A stretch of 64,000 nt of DNA, taken from Ursus arctos (taxonomy: Eukaryota > Chordata > Mammalia > Carnivora > Ursidae). The notes beneath the pieces are model-generated. The model was not told where the DNA came from, did not search any database, and saw only the letters and a list, made by a program, of their open reading frames with translations. How positions within the stretch are numbered: position 1 is the stretch's first letter; every line of letters begins with the position of its first letter. Where the stretch lies: assembly GCF_023065955.2 (NCBI RefSeq), contig NW_026622863.1:44560177-44624176 (forward strand), written 5' to 3'. The position numbers were made by a program, and so were the translations under genes. Below, in pieces: positions 38,667-49,660 of this stretch.

Positions 38667-38922
38667 ACAATTCACCAACTTAGAAACAAGCTCATAATAC
38701 TGCAATAAGCACTAAAAAGAGTGGACCTTTGCACAACACAGGGGTTAGGGGTGTCGACCCCTGGCATGGTAAAAAATCTACATAGAGCTTTTGACTCTCA
38801 AAAAACGTAACTACTAATGGCCTACTGTTGACCAAAAGCCTTCTAGATAACCTAAAAAGTTGATTAACATGTTTTGTATGTTTTTTGTACTATATACCAT
38901 ATTTTTACAATAAAATAAGCTA

Positions 38923-39040
38923 GGGGCGCCTGGCTGGCTCAGTCCGTGGAGCGTGCAACTCTTGATCTCGGGGTTGTAGGTTTGAGTCCCACGTTGGGTG
39001 TGGAGATTAAAAATAAAATCTTAAAAAAAAATTAAAAAAA
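38923..39040 (+). repeat. Short tRNA-only CAN-SINE
   Basis: 'ggggcgcctggctggctcag', 'gtaggtttgagtcccacg', then an A-rich tail. Confidence 0.85.
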
Positions 39041-39155
39041 GTAAGCTAGTGAAAAGAGAGGGTGTTGAAGAAAGTCAAAAGGAAAATACTGTGCTATTAA
39101 AAAGAAGTGGACCCGTACAGTTCAAACCCGTGTAATTCAAGGGTCAGCTTTATTT

Positions 39156-39355
39156 TATTTTTTTTAAAAGATTTTATTTATTTATTCGACAGAGATAGAG
39201 ACAGCCAGTGAGAGAGGGAACACAAGCAGGGGGAGTGGGAGAGGAAGAAGCAGGCTCATAGCAGAAGAGCCCGATGTGGGGCTCAATCCCAGATCGCCAG
39301 GATCACGCCCCGAGCTGAAGGCAGATGCCCAACCGCTGTGCCACCCAGGCGCCCC
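39156..39355 (-). repeat. Young-type CAN-SINE
   Basis: 'attcgacagagatagagaca' and 'ccaggatcacgccccgagc'. It ends 'ggcgcccctcaagggt'; 'tcaagggt' is also found just before the element (39137), a likely target-site duplication. Confidence 0.9.
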
Positions 39356-40200
39356 TCAAGGGTTAGCTTTAATCGAAAGTTCTAGTTATGTTCGAACTCT
39401 TGCAGTAGTAGCAGTCAACCACAGCCACACTTTTCTGCAGAAGGAGTCCAGAATTTTTCTCATGCTTCCTAAACCCTCAGAATGAGCAACTGCCATGGAC
39501 CGGGTCCATGGAGGATCACTGGTGAGAGAAGGAGCCCTCCTTCTCAGGGAGAAGCATGATCAGAACCCATACAAATAAACCCAGGAAGGCAACAATAAAG
39601 GACAGGAATGCCGGCAGCATAAAGCAGAGGTCCTGACCAGGTCCGGGGGTCAGAGAAGGGTTTTATGACAAGGTGGTGAACGGGGCCAGGAGACCCGATG
39701 CTCAAAGCAGGTAGAACAGAAAGAGGACATCCCGAGAGAGGGAAATAAACTCCGAACTCTCTCCAGTTCCAGCTGACCCTGGAGGTGAACGCCTGGCACC
39801 CCATGTAGCCCTCTCAAGTTGAAGTTACCTTGTCTCTCATTTCTCAACTACCGCATGGGAAAAGAGTGGAGTGGGTGTCTTCTTATCTCCGGAGGCCCCT
39901 TAAATGGTGTTCTATTTCACTCAGCATAAAGTCCAAGCTCCTTCATTGTGATCTGGCCTTGGTCTGTCTCTTCCTCGTCATCTCCTCCCACTGTCCCCCC
40001 CTTCCAGGCTACAGCGCCCTTCTGTCCGCCCCTCAGACGTCAAAACGTTTTTTTGTGTCTCTGAGCCTTTGAGTTTGCTTAGAACACTGTTCCTTATCTT
40101 TAGTAAAAAAGACACCTCAGAGCTGTCTTGCTTGGGTCACGAATCTCACGAGCTTCCTCTAACCAGTGCCGCCGTTGATGGCATTCATCATATCAGTACA
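39356..40200 (+). repeat. Intergenic DNA with an L2 fragment at about 39895-40150
   Basis: 39356-39890 shows nothing recognised. 39895-40150 is L2-like ('aaagtccaagctccttcattg', 'gatctggccttggtctgtctc'). Confidence 0.5.
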
Positions 40201-40221
40201 TATCATAATGAGAAACTATTT

Positions 40222-40419
40222 GGGGCGCCTGGGTGGCTCAGTCGTTAAGCGTCTGCCTTCGGCTCAGGGCGTGATCCCGGCATTATGGGATCGAGCCCCA
40301 CATCGGGCTCCTCCGCTGGGAGCCTGCTTCTTCCTCTCCCACTCCCCCTGCTTGTGTTCCCTCTCTCGCTGGCTGTCTCTATCTCTGTCAAATGAATAAA
40401 TAAAATCTTTAAAAAAAAT
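40222..40419 (+). repeat. Young CAN-SINE with intact target-site duplication
   Basis: 'ataatgagaaactattt' is present at 40205-40221 and again at 40418-40434. The body has the 'gtgatcccggcattatggg' core. Confidence 0.95.
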
Positions 40420-40657
40420 AATGAGAAACTATTTATTGGCTTGTTTGTTTATTTATTTTCTGCTTCCCTGCCTAGGGTGCCAGCACTTTCAAAAGGTGAG
40501 ATGAGTTCTATTTTTCTAAATCTTGATTTCCCATTCACCAGAACGAGATGTTGGCAGAGTGATCACCCAAATTACCGTTAACTGAAAAAGTGAAGAGGGA
40601 TTTTTTTTTAAAACATGAATACCTTCAAAATCCTCTGATATTTTGACATTCATACTT

Positions 40658-40855
40658 TTTTTAAAAAAAGACTTTATTTACTTGACAGAGAGAGAGACAT
40701 ACAGCGAGAGAGGGAACACAAGCAGGGGGAGCGGGAGAGGGAGAAGCAGGCTTCCCACTGAGCAGGGAGCCCGATGCGGAGCTCGATCCCAGGACCCTGG
40801 GATCATAACCTGAGCCGAAGACTCAGCCCAACAGAGTGAGCCACCCAGGAGCCCC
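40658..40855 (-). repeat. CAN-SINE
   Basis: 'aaaaaaagactttatttactt' to 'gagccacccaggagcccc'. Confidence 0.88.
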
Positions 40856-42299
40856 TTGATTCTAAAGTTTACATGGAAAATTCGAGGCCTGCTTTTACCC
40901 CTTTGAACAGATTTTTGGAGAGGTGTTTCTATTATTGATCACTTCAAAAGTTTCCCTGAATTTTCTTCTTGTATGAGACACAGAGAGGCACTTCAGTCGT
41001 TTTGGCCTTGGGCTACCAACAATGTTTCCAGAGCCAGTGTTCTTTGGGTCTTTTAAGACCTCTCCAAGGCAGGCGGATGAGCGTGCTGGGATGGGGGATG
41101 AGGGTGGAGTGGGAGGCAGGTAAGACGGGCCAAGGCCAGAGTCTCAGCTCCACTGCAGAGAAGCTGGGGCCACACTGGGTGTGGGACGTCCAAGGAGGAT
41201 GACCCGGAACTAGAGCCAAGTCGTCCACCCAGTGAGACCCCTCTTAGGAACAAGACTTGTCTCGGAGAAGATCACCATGGGGAGGAATAAATAAGTGAGC
41301 AGATATGTCACCTGAGAGGTGGAGAAAATGCAGAACAGAGGGACAGGGAATGGGAAGCTGAGAGGCAAGAAGGAGGCATGATTTAAAAAAAAAGGCAATT
41401 TATATGTTGAGTTCCTTTGCTCAGAACTCTCCTTGGGTTTTCAACTGTCCCAAATGCAAACTCCTTAACAGAATTTACGAGGATGTCTATGATTTAGGCT
41501 CTGCCAAGACCATCCCTCTTGCTTGCTCCTGCCCCATTTGGGAACAGCCTGTTAGGGGGATGGGGAGGGGCTTTCCCCTGCTCCCCGTCCCCTCTCCCCC
41601 TGCTCTGCAGGTCTCACCAGGAGCCCGTCCTTCGCCTTCTGGATTCACTCGTCTTACCAAGTTACTCTTTCTCCCAGCACCCTGTTGTGTTTACTCTTTT
41701 GTCTTGAGTGAAAGTGTTGGACATTTTATCCATTTTCTGTTTGCTTGACTTCTGTTTGTTTTCCTCCACCATCTGAGGTCAGAGATGAAGCCTGGGTTCA
41801 CCGCTTTATCCCAGGACCCAGCCAGTCCATGCAAAGGATAGGTTCTTAATGTGCACGTATTGAATGGATTATTAGAGGGTGTGACGTTAGGGAGGGATTG
41901 GGCAGGGACCTGATTGCATCAAAATTTTGCTTAAATGAGAGGCCCCTAAATCCAGCAGATACATAAACGAAATTCAGGAGCTCGGAAAACACAACAGCAG
42001 AAGGAGTCATTGCACTTCAAGAGGATAATATGGCAGGTAAGCCAGGGCAAAGGCAATGCATGCTTGTATGCTAGAGGGTGGCGAACAAGCAGAGGTAAGC
42101 GGGTGAAGCTTTGTTGGTACGCTCTTGCCAACACCAAGGGGCCAGTTGGGAAACCACTGGGTTATACCAACAGGGAGCACTGGAAAACACTTTGTAACTG
42201 GACTCCACCATTACTGTGAGATTTTGTTTTTCCAAGTCCTTTTTAACACTGGGTCCTGTCAGACTTTCAAATGTCAGCCGTTTGGTGGTGTTAAATAAG
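40856..42299. other. Intergenic DNA with L2-like stretch
   Basis: 41400-41880 resembles L2 ('aaatgcaaactccttaacag', 'gtcagagatgaagcctgggt', 'gtattgaatggattatt'). The rest (40856-41400, 41880-42300) holds no feature I recognise. Galectin genes lie in this interval in human, but I see no galectin motif. Confidence 0.45.
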
Positions 42300-42712
42300 G
42301 AAATTCAACTGAGTAAATTGTTAAGATCTTACTGGCTGTATTTGATGATTCGTGAATCGGGCAGCATCCAATCTAGCCCGTAGAAAGGACCTCTGGGGAA
42401 CTGTACTAAAGGAAAGATTTTTCTGGGCAGAAGGGAGTGAGGAAAAAGGAAATTATACCAGACAAACAAGTGGATTGGTTATAGCAAGGCTGGTTTCCTG
42501 TGGGGGATGGCAGGGTCTATCAGGCAGTTCCCTAACTAGTGGCGATCAAGCAATTCCTGATTGGTTTAATTTTCCACTCTTGGGAGAGCAGAAACCGTTA
42601 AGTCTCAGTATGGTGATGTGGGGATTAGCACGAGCCACTCCATTTTGGGCCCATTGTCTTGTCTCCAACGGTGAGTATAAAATAGTACTTGATGTTTGAT
42701 CCATTTTCCATT
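42300..42712. repeat. LTR-like element B, related to 12540-12954
   Basis: 'gatgattcgtgaatcgggcag', 'gcaattcctgattggttta', 'agccactccattttgggcc' are in the same order as element A. No retroviral gene is seen. Confidence 0.45.
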
Positions 42713-42756
42713 TTTTAAAATTAGTTAGTGAAATTGAGACTCCTTGCACTATTTTT

Positions 42757-42962
42757 CTTTCTTTTTTTTTTTTTTTTTTTGAGAGAGAGAGAGAGAGAGA
42801 GAATGCACTGGGAGGGGCAGAGGGAGGAGAGAGAGAATCCTAAGCAGGCTTCAGACTCAGCAGGAGCATAACTTGGGGCTTAATTCTACGACCAATCCCG
42901 CAATCATGACCGAGCCAAATCAAGAATCAGATGCTCAACCGACTGAGACACCCAGGCGCCCC
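42757..42962 (-). repeat. CAN-SINE with long T-run and GA tract
   Basis: T-run and (GA)n at 42762-42802, body to 'gagacacccaggcgcccc'. Confidence 0.85.
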
Positions 42963-43264
42963 TCCTTGCTCTACTTCAAAGTCCATTCTGCTTTTCTCTT
43001 GTGTGAATTCTCCACGCATCCTTTTCTATTTTCTAGTAATTTTTTCTTGAGGCTCAGGAGAACATTTTTGTTGTATTTTAGACACTAATAATTTCTCTTA
43101 TTTGTTGCAAATATGTTCTCTCATCTGTGGTCTGTATTTTTCAATTTACTTATGACTTTTATTGTCAAAATAGTTTAAATATTGATGTTTGATATTTATC
43201 AATATTTTCCTTTTATTATTTATTTTGAAAGGCTAGTTTAGAAGTGTCTTTCTTTCTTTCTTCT
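42963..43264. other. AT-rich intergenic DNA, LINE-like
   Basis: 'tctcatctgtggtctgtatt' and 'tgacttttattgtcaaaatag' look like LINE-1 3' UTR-type sequence. No gene. Confidence 0.4.
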
Positions 43265-43490
43265 TTCTTTTTTTTTTTGATTTTCCTTATTTATTTGAGA
43301 GAGAGAGAGCGTGAGCGAGAGAGCACCCATGTGAACGGGGAGGGGCAGAGGGAGAGGGAGAAAGAATCCCAAGCAGACTCCACATTGAGCACGGAGTCTG
43401 ACACAGGCTTCGATCTCACGACCCTGAGATCATGACCTGAGCCAAAACCAAGAGTTGGGTGCTCAACTGACTGGGCCACCCAGGTACCTC
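43265..43490 (-). repeat. CAN-SINE
   Basis: (CTTT)n start, 'gagagagagagagcgtgagc', ending 'ggccacccaggtacctc'. Confidence 0.85.
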
Positions 43491-43514
43491 TTTAAGACTT
43501 TATTTTAATTTTAT

Positions 43515-43878
43515 TTTTTTAAAAAATATTTTATTTACTTATTTGACAGAGACAGAGAGTACAAGCAGGGGGAACAGCAGAGGCAGAGGGAGAAGCAGAC
43601 TCTCTGCCGAGCAGGGAGCCCAATGTGGGGCTCAATCTCAGGACCCTGGGATCATGACCTGAGCCAAAAGCAGAACCTTTTTTTTTTTTTTAAAGATTTT
43701 ATTTATTTATTTGACAGAGATAGAGACAGCCAGCGAGAGAGGGAACACAAGCAGGGGGAGTGGGAGAGGAAGAAGCAGGCTCCCAGCGGAGGAGCCTGAT
43801 GCGGGGCTCGATCCCATAACGCCGGGATCACGCCCCGAGCCGAAGGCAGATGCTCAACCACTGTGCCACCCAGGCGCC
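43515..43878 (-). repeat. Truncated CAN-SINE joined to a young-type CAN-SINE
   Basis: The first copy stops at 'gagccaaaagcagaa' (about 43676) where the second (43678-43878, 'ataacgccgggatcacgcc') begins. The head of the first copy is missing. Confidence 0.88.
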
Positions 43879-44366
43879 TCGACTTCTATTCCTTTTCTTA
43901 AGAAAAATGTTTCTGTTCGTTAATTTGCATCTCCTCCTCCTCCTCCGTCTTTTCTCTTGCTTTGTCTGTCTCTGTGACTCCCTTGTGTTTGAAGACTTCC
44001 TCCAAGGTCTTATAATTTCCCTCCCCTCTTTGTGTTCAAATAGAGGATGAAAAGCTGCGAGAAATCTCTGACTGACCTCTTGTCTTCACAGTGGGGTGGT
44101 TAGCAGCATGCCAGCTTTTTTGTGTGTCTGCCTTTGTATGAAGAATAAGGGCCTCCTCCATAAATAGAATGTCCCATAGAAAATGGATCAAATATTGCTA
44201 GATGACGTGGTTTTACATTTATATTTTAAACAATAGTAAAAAACTCCCACTCTGTACCTATTATGCACCAAGCCTGTAATTAACAGACTTGCTTTCTGGA
44301 TACTCATATCTTCCCCAAAGCGAGTGAATTATATGGGACCATTTTACTGGTAGAAAAAAGAGGGAA
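43879..44366. other. Intergenic DNA, nothing recognised
   Basis: About 490 bases of AT-rich sequence with a short CTC run near 43932-43945. No gene or named repeat is recognised. Confidence 0.4.
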
Positions 44367-44570
44367 AGGGGCCCCTGGGTGGCTCGGTGGTTAAGCGTCT
44401 GCCTTCGGCTCAGGGTGTGATCCCAGAGTCCTGGGATCGAGCCCCGCATCGGGCTTCCTGCTCAGCAGGAAGCCTGTTTCTTCCTCTCCCACTCCCCCTG
44501 CTTGTGTTCCCTCTCTCGCTGGCTGTCTCTCTGTCAAATAAATAAATAAAATCTTAAAAAATAAAGAAAA
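44367..44570 (+). repeat. CAN-SINE upstream of LEUTX
   Basis: 'ggcccctgggtggctcggtgg', 'gtgtgatcccagagtcctggg', 'aaataaataaaatctt'. Confidence 0.9.
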
Positions 44571-45028
44571 GAAAAAAGAGGCAAAGAATATAAGTGTCAC
44601 GGTATTCCCAGAGCGACAAAGCTAATAAACGGGATAATCAACATCCTTTCTCAGGTCACTAAGCTTCACGCCTGCTTCCCTAACTGGCCTCATTACTAAG
44701 TGGCCAAATCAATAGCGTCAGGATCTCACACACCGACCAGCGTAGAGAGCAGTGCGCCCGAGCCTATGGCTGATTACAGGGTCTCAAACACCCAAACACT
44801 CTCTGAATCGTATGCCCTCAAATGAATCCAATGTCGCTGTCATGTCACTATGTTATCCCAGTGAGGACAGATACCTTCTCTCCCACTAGTCTGGTTCATT
44901 TTTCTAGGCTATGAGTTTCCAGTATATACCTCTAGAACAAATGGACGGTTACTTGCCCTTCAACCAGGCTTAAACCATTTTCTAGTGGCGGAAACTGCAT
45001 TTCAGGGCTGCAGAGCAACCCCGGCAGG
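44571..45028 (+). other. Upstream region of LEUTX
   Basis: About 460 bases between a SINE and the proposed first coding exon. No TATA box or CpG island stands out. The transcription start cannot be placed from sequence alone. Confidence 0.35.
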
Positions 45029-46474
45029 ATGGTGATGAGTGGGTTCCGTAAGTCATCTTTTTAGACCAAGCTCTTAGCTCCCAGGTCAGGCTCAGGTCAG
45101 AAGTTTACCTTGGAGTGTGTGTGTGTATGTGTGTGTTTTACGAAAGCCTTTCGTCTCTTCCTTTTGCAGAAAATCCAAGGTATGCTCGCCGGGGCCGCAC
45201 ACACTTCAGTGAGGAACAGCTCCAGGCTCTGAAACGTGTGTTGGAAGAGACCATGTACCCAGATTGGGCGACCATGGAGGACCTTATCTCAATTACTCAT
45301 CTGGATGAGTCAGTAATAAAGGTACATCCCAGGAGATGTCTCTAGACAGCACACCTAACCAGAGCGTCACACACACTGGCAATTCACACAGCAGGCAATT
45401 CCCATTTATTGAGCGACTGCTGTGTGTCTGGATGGATGTTCTGTATTTTTATTCTTATGACCATCCATTTTACTGAGGAACGCTAAGGTTCGCAGAGACT
45501 CCTCCAAGGATCGTGAACATAAGAGCTAGAATTTGAACCCAGACCTTGCTGACTCCAGAACCACAATGCTACAGGGGACCTTTTGGGGATGGATCCCAGA
45601 TAATCCCCTTGGGGTCTGTTCCCATGTATTTCTAGGTTCTCCTTAATCAGGACATTCACAGTCATTCAGATGCCTCGCAACTAAGTTCCCACAGAGCATT
45701 TGGGGGCATGAGGACCCCTGGAGGAATCCTGAATGCACCCAAGCTAGATTCCTACTCCATATGCTCAATCTTCAGAATTCTCTCTGAAAATGCCTAGCAT
45801 CCATCAAGACAGAAGCAGCAAGACAGAAGCCTTACCCGCTTCTGATCTGGCATTTGAATGCTCTGTCCTATTCCACCCAATGGCTTGACCTTACCCTCCC
45901 TTTGCCTTCTAGAACTCAGGACAGCAGAGGACAGAAGGAACCTCCCTTGTTCAGATAACTGAAGGGATGCGAGACTAGCCTTCTCGTGCCCAAAGAGCCT
46001 AATTCCTGGGGAACATGAGGATTCCCCTTTAGACCCACCCCCCTTTATTAACCTTCTCACCTCCTCTCTCCCCAGACTTGGTTTAAGAACCAGCGCGTCA
46101 AAAGGAAGAAAGAGCAGCAATCAAAGCGATCAAATTCATCACAAGAATCACCAAACCCGACCATTCCAGGTGAGGAGGAGCCCTCCTTGTGTGTAACTTC
46201 GACAAACACCCATTGCGCGAGTCCCAGCATTTCGGATGCCTCTGATCATGAACTCCCTCGGTCTTCCAAGAATGACCAACCTGGTCCCTCCAGATGGGGT
46301 TCACCTTGGGATTCTCAGCCTCCTGTTCTCCAAGAGATATGTCTGGGGGACTTTGACCCTCCTTGGGCCTCCAGTCCCTATGACATGGGTCAGTTGATAC
46401 AACTATATGCCTTACCTGGGGATGATGACCCCAGCAGTCTAGATCAATACCTCTCCCCCACGTGCCGCAGCTGA
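45029..46474 (+). CDS. LEUTX: Leucine twenty homeobox (paired-like homeodomain factor)
   Basis: Coding exons: 45029-45047 (ATG...ttcc|gtaagt), 45170-45321 (acceptor cttttgcag), 46076-46474 (acceptor ccccag; stop TGA). Phases fit, giving 189 residues against 198 in human. The homeodomain begins near residue 10 and ends near 70. Its third helix has Trp-Phe-Lys-Asn-Gln-Arg, so Lys50 is the bicoid-type specificity residue. The intron before this helix is in the family position. The C-terminal acidic part (Pro-Gly-Asp-Asp-Asp, Ser-Ser-Leu-Asp-Gln-Tyr-Leu) matches the LEUTX activation segment, but the protein stops about ten residues earlier than human. Known LEUTX is active in early embryos at genome activation and evolves fast. 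Position 47 is Thr where human has Ile. A second ATG at 45035 is an alternative start. The first exon is inferred from phase and position. Confidence 0.88.
45322..46075 (+). other. LEUTX second intron with an old MIR3/L2-like stretch
   Basis: 45385-45580 ('tttattgagcgactgctgtg', 'agctagaatttgaacccagac') resembles a MIR3 or L2 end. The rest of the intron has no recognised element. Confidence 0.45.
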
Positions 46475-46667
46475 AGTGGTATGGCTGACACGCCCACTTA
46501 TTTATTGATTGAACAACTGGTATGTGCCAGGACAGATGTTCTGTGATCCAAATCTTGACCAACTTAAGAGGTCTTTCCAAACGCGTTTAATGGGTCAACT
46601 TGAGTCTAAATGGATTAAAGCCCAGCAATTCATCTAATTCTGTGAGAAGAAAGAAATCTCTCTACCC

Positions 46668-46868
46668 GGGGCACCTGGGTGGCTCAAGTTGGTTAAGCAG
46701 CTGCCTTCAGCTCGGGTCATGATCTCAGGGTCCTGGGATCGAGTCCTGCATCGGACTCCCTGCTCAGTGGGGAGTCTGCTTTTCCCTCTCTCTCTCCCCC
46801 GCTCATGCTCTGTCTCAAATAAATAAAATCTTAGAAAAAAAAGATAAATAAAATCTTAAAAAAAAAAG
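46668..46868 (+). repeat. CAN-SINE 3' of LEUTX
   Basis: 'ggggcacctgggtggctcaag' head, double 'aaataaaatctt' tail. Confidence 0.9.
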
Positions 46869-46978
46869 ACGTCTCTTTACCTTTCACCATTGCCTGTAAT
46901 TTCTATCCTCTGAGTAGTACCCTCTCAACCAAATTTCAGTGTCAAGGACAGTCACAGGGGCCTTTAGAATGGTAGCAG

Positions 46979-47187
46979 AGGGGCGCCTGGGTGGCTCAGT
47001 CATTAAGTATTTGCCTTCGGCTCAGGGTGTGATCCCAGGGTCCTGGGATCGAGCCCTGCATCGGGGTCCCTGCTCCACTGGGAGCGCTGGGAGCCTGCTT
47101 CTTCCTCTCCCACTCCCCCTGCTTGTGTTCCCTCTCTCGCTGGCTGTCTCTCTCTGTCAAATAAATCTTAAAAAAAAAAAAAAAAGG
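46979..47187 (+). repeat. CAN-SINE with small internal duplication
   Basis: 'actgggagcgctgggagcctg' shows a short duplication in the middle. The tail is 'caaataaatctt' plus an A-run. Confidence 0.88.
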
Positions 47188-47329
47188 AATGATAGCAGAA
47201 ACCAGCTAGTTTTCCTTGGGTGCCAGCTTGTCCCAGTTGAGCTAGCTCCCTGAAAGCACCCCGACTACAGTCAGTACCACGCGGACCAAGCTCCCCTGCA
47301 TCTCTACCCCATGGACCATTTTCCACTCT

Positions 47330-48120
47330 TAAAAAAAGTTAGAGTGACATCAGCAAGATGGTGGACTAAGAGGTCCCAGCACTTGTATCTCCACAAAAAC
47401 AATGATTTAACAACTACTTACTGGTGAAAACAGCTCAGAGAAGAGTTCTGGAGTACAAGAAGCCGCAGCAACCCAGGGGAGCATGAAACCCAAGGCCTCG
47501 GAGAAAAGCATAGGAGGCATTTTACCTGTGTGACCTCATCCCCCAGTGCTACAGAGTTTGCTGCCAAGAGGGATCCGCTGGGCTGTGATGCACCCCTCCC
47601 CACCCCCACTTGAGGAGAAAAGGAGACTCCAGCAGCTTTCACCATGAGGACCCAAGTGGGATACCTACAATTTTTGCCACTGAGGACTCACCCAGCGCTT
47701 GCCTACGCTAATCCCAGCCGATGGAGCAGCCTGGAGTCCATGCCACTGAGCCGAGCTCCTGCTGGAGGAGGTCACAGAAAGGATGTGACGGCTGGTCAAC
47801 CCACGAGCGGGACCGCAATCAGAGGCTCCTTAGCCCCTCCCTTGTCCCTGGAACGTGCATTCCACTTGCCTTTCCCCAATCCTAATGTGAATTCGCTCGT
47901 TTATTAAACCTTTCACTTACCAAGCTGGAGTAGTCTGCCTCTTTCGTCTCTCCTTGCTCTTTCTGTGCGGTGGCCAGTTTTAAATTATACCTGGCAAACT
48001 CCCGAGGAGCTTGCAAGCCAACAACCCCTGGAAGAGGAGCTGACACTTCCACGCCATCCCCACCGGCCCTGGTCCATGACATGAACACCCGCACCCTTGC
48101 AGGCTAGGTGGTTATTAAGA
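47330..48120 (+). repeat. Probable LINE 5' UTR and LTR-like sequence
   Basis: 47340-47640 starts 'gtgacatcagcaagatggtg' and continues 'atctccacaaaaacaatgatt', which is typical of LINE-1 5' regions. 47640-48110 has 'gctcgtttattaaacctttc' and 'gtctctccttgctctttctg', which look like a retroviral R-U5. The identity is tentative and no gene is intact. Confidence 0.35.
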
Positions 48121-48130
48121 AATGGGATGA

Positions 48131-48320
48131 GGGGCGCCTGGATGGCTCAGTCGGTTAAGCGTCTGACTTTGGCTCAGGTCGTGATCCCAGGGTCCTGGGA
48201 TTGAGCCCCACATGGGGTTCCTTGCTCAGTGGGGAGTCTGCTTCTTCCTCTCCCTCTGCTGCTCCCCCTGCTTGTGCTCTGTCTCTCAAATAAATAAAAT
48301 CTTAAAAAAAGAAAAAAGAA
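48131..48320 (+). repeat. CAN-SINE
   Basis: 'ggggcgcctggatggctcag' to 'aaataaataaaatctt' plus an A-run. 'aaatgggatga' before and 'aaaggggatga' after suggest an imperfect target-site duplication. Confidence 0.9.
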
Positions 48321-49195
48321 AGGGGATGAATAAAAGGAACATTGATGGGCCTCAAAGGTTTTTAATAGAGTACTACCAAAGGTTGGGCAGGCCAAAAGAA
48401 CCCCCCTACCGGCCTCCCGACATTAAAGAGCCCAAACAAGTGTGTTCTATTTACCTTCATTTGGAGAACTTTTAAAAGCGTAGAGCCAAAGATTATAATG
48501 AGAAACCTGCTTTGCAATTGCCGCAGACAATGATTAGGCAGACAGATCAAGACGAAACCTGACAAAAGGTCTCTTGACTCAACCCCTCCCTGGAAACCCG
48601 AAGTCTTTTTACAAAGAGCAGGTAAAATCGTTAGGGGGTGTGGCAGAGGTGTCCTTGGACGAACTGGAAGCTGCGTCTTACACCGCGGCCAAGCAGGGGT
48701 CCTGATGGTGGGACCCTGACTGGGTGGTGTTACCCTGAAGGGCACCAAACAATGTCCTGAGAGTTTGGGACCATGGGTGTACCCAAGACCTAGGCGCCTC
48801 CCGGGCGGTCGCCTCATTGCCTAACTCCAGGGGCACCACCCACATTTGAGCTCTAGGGGGCACCATTCGCACATCACACGCAAGATGGTGCTCCGTGATG
48901 GTGCGGTCCTCTACTCCTTCTCCTGCGGGTGGGCAGCACTTCTCCCCCGGGGCACAGGGACCGCTGCTTCCCGAGTCCACGAACTGGTCGGTCAACACTA
49001 GTGGACGTGAGTGGAGCCACCGCAACCCGCTTTGCCTGAGGACGTTCCATCCGAGTTTCCTGCGGCGTTTCCAGCAGTGTCACTCAGGGCCTAAGACCCA
49101 CCCCCTACCCTTGATGTCCAATCAGGTCGAGGGCTGGACCTTGGGGGCATCAACCGAGCAGAAGGTATTTTATACAAAAAAAAAAAAAAAAAAAG
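48321..49195. other. Unidentified GC-rich block ending in an A-run
   Basis: 48321-49170 is non-SINE sequence that becomes GC-rich from about 48640, then ends 'ggtattttatac' followed by about 19 A at 49174. The A-run suggests a retrotransposed sequence on the plus strand. I find no conserved protein in any frame and do not recognise the source. Confidence 0.4.
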
Positions 49196-49660
49196 AAAGA
49201 AAAAAGTAAACAAACACAAATAAATAAAATGAAAATGGGGTTTCTCCGTGGAAGTATTCATGACGATAACTGGCCTATGAAAAAGTGGAAAATCTGGATA
49301 CACCAATAATCAAAGAAGTAACAACGCAAGTAAAAGGTCTACACTCTAAAAATGACATTTAGATGATTTATAGCCAATTCGGCCACATAGTCAAACAAAG
49401 AACTCCCAGGCTGTGGGAAGTGGTCCAGAAAATAGGAAAAGAAAGGACAGTCCCAACATCTTTTGAATGGTTGGCACAATTCCCGTAACAAACCTGGAAA
49501 AATAGGATTAAAACAAAAAACAAAACGCTGGGCAAATGGCACTCATAAAACAGAAGGAGATTTTCCAAATAAAATAATAACCTACTGAACTCAGCAATGT
49601 TTTAAGACAATGATTCACAACAAATGACAGGGATGATTTCAGAAGTCAGAAATACCTCCA
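49196..49660 (+). repeat. LINE-1 ORF2 fragment
   Basis: 'agtggtccagaaaataggaaa', 'aggacagtcccaacatctttt' and 'ggcactcataaaacag' read like a degraded LINE-1 ORF2 segment on the plus strand. The open frame on the other strand is a shadow. Confidence 0.5.

Noticed and set aside
49339..49568. Minus-strand open frames of about 66 codons
   Set aside because: The plus strand reads like a degraded LINE-1 ORF2, so these frames are its shadow.
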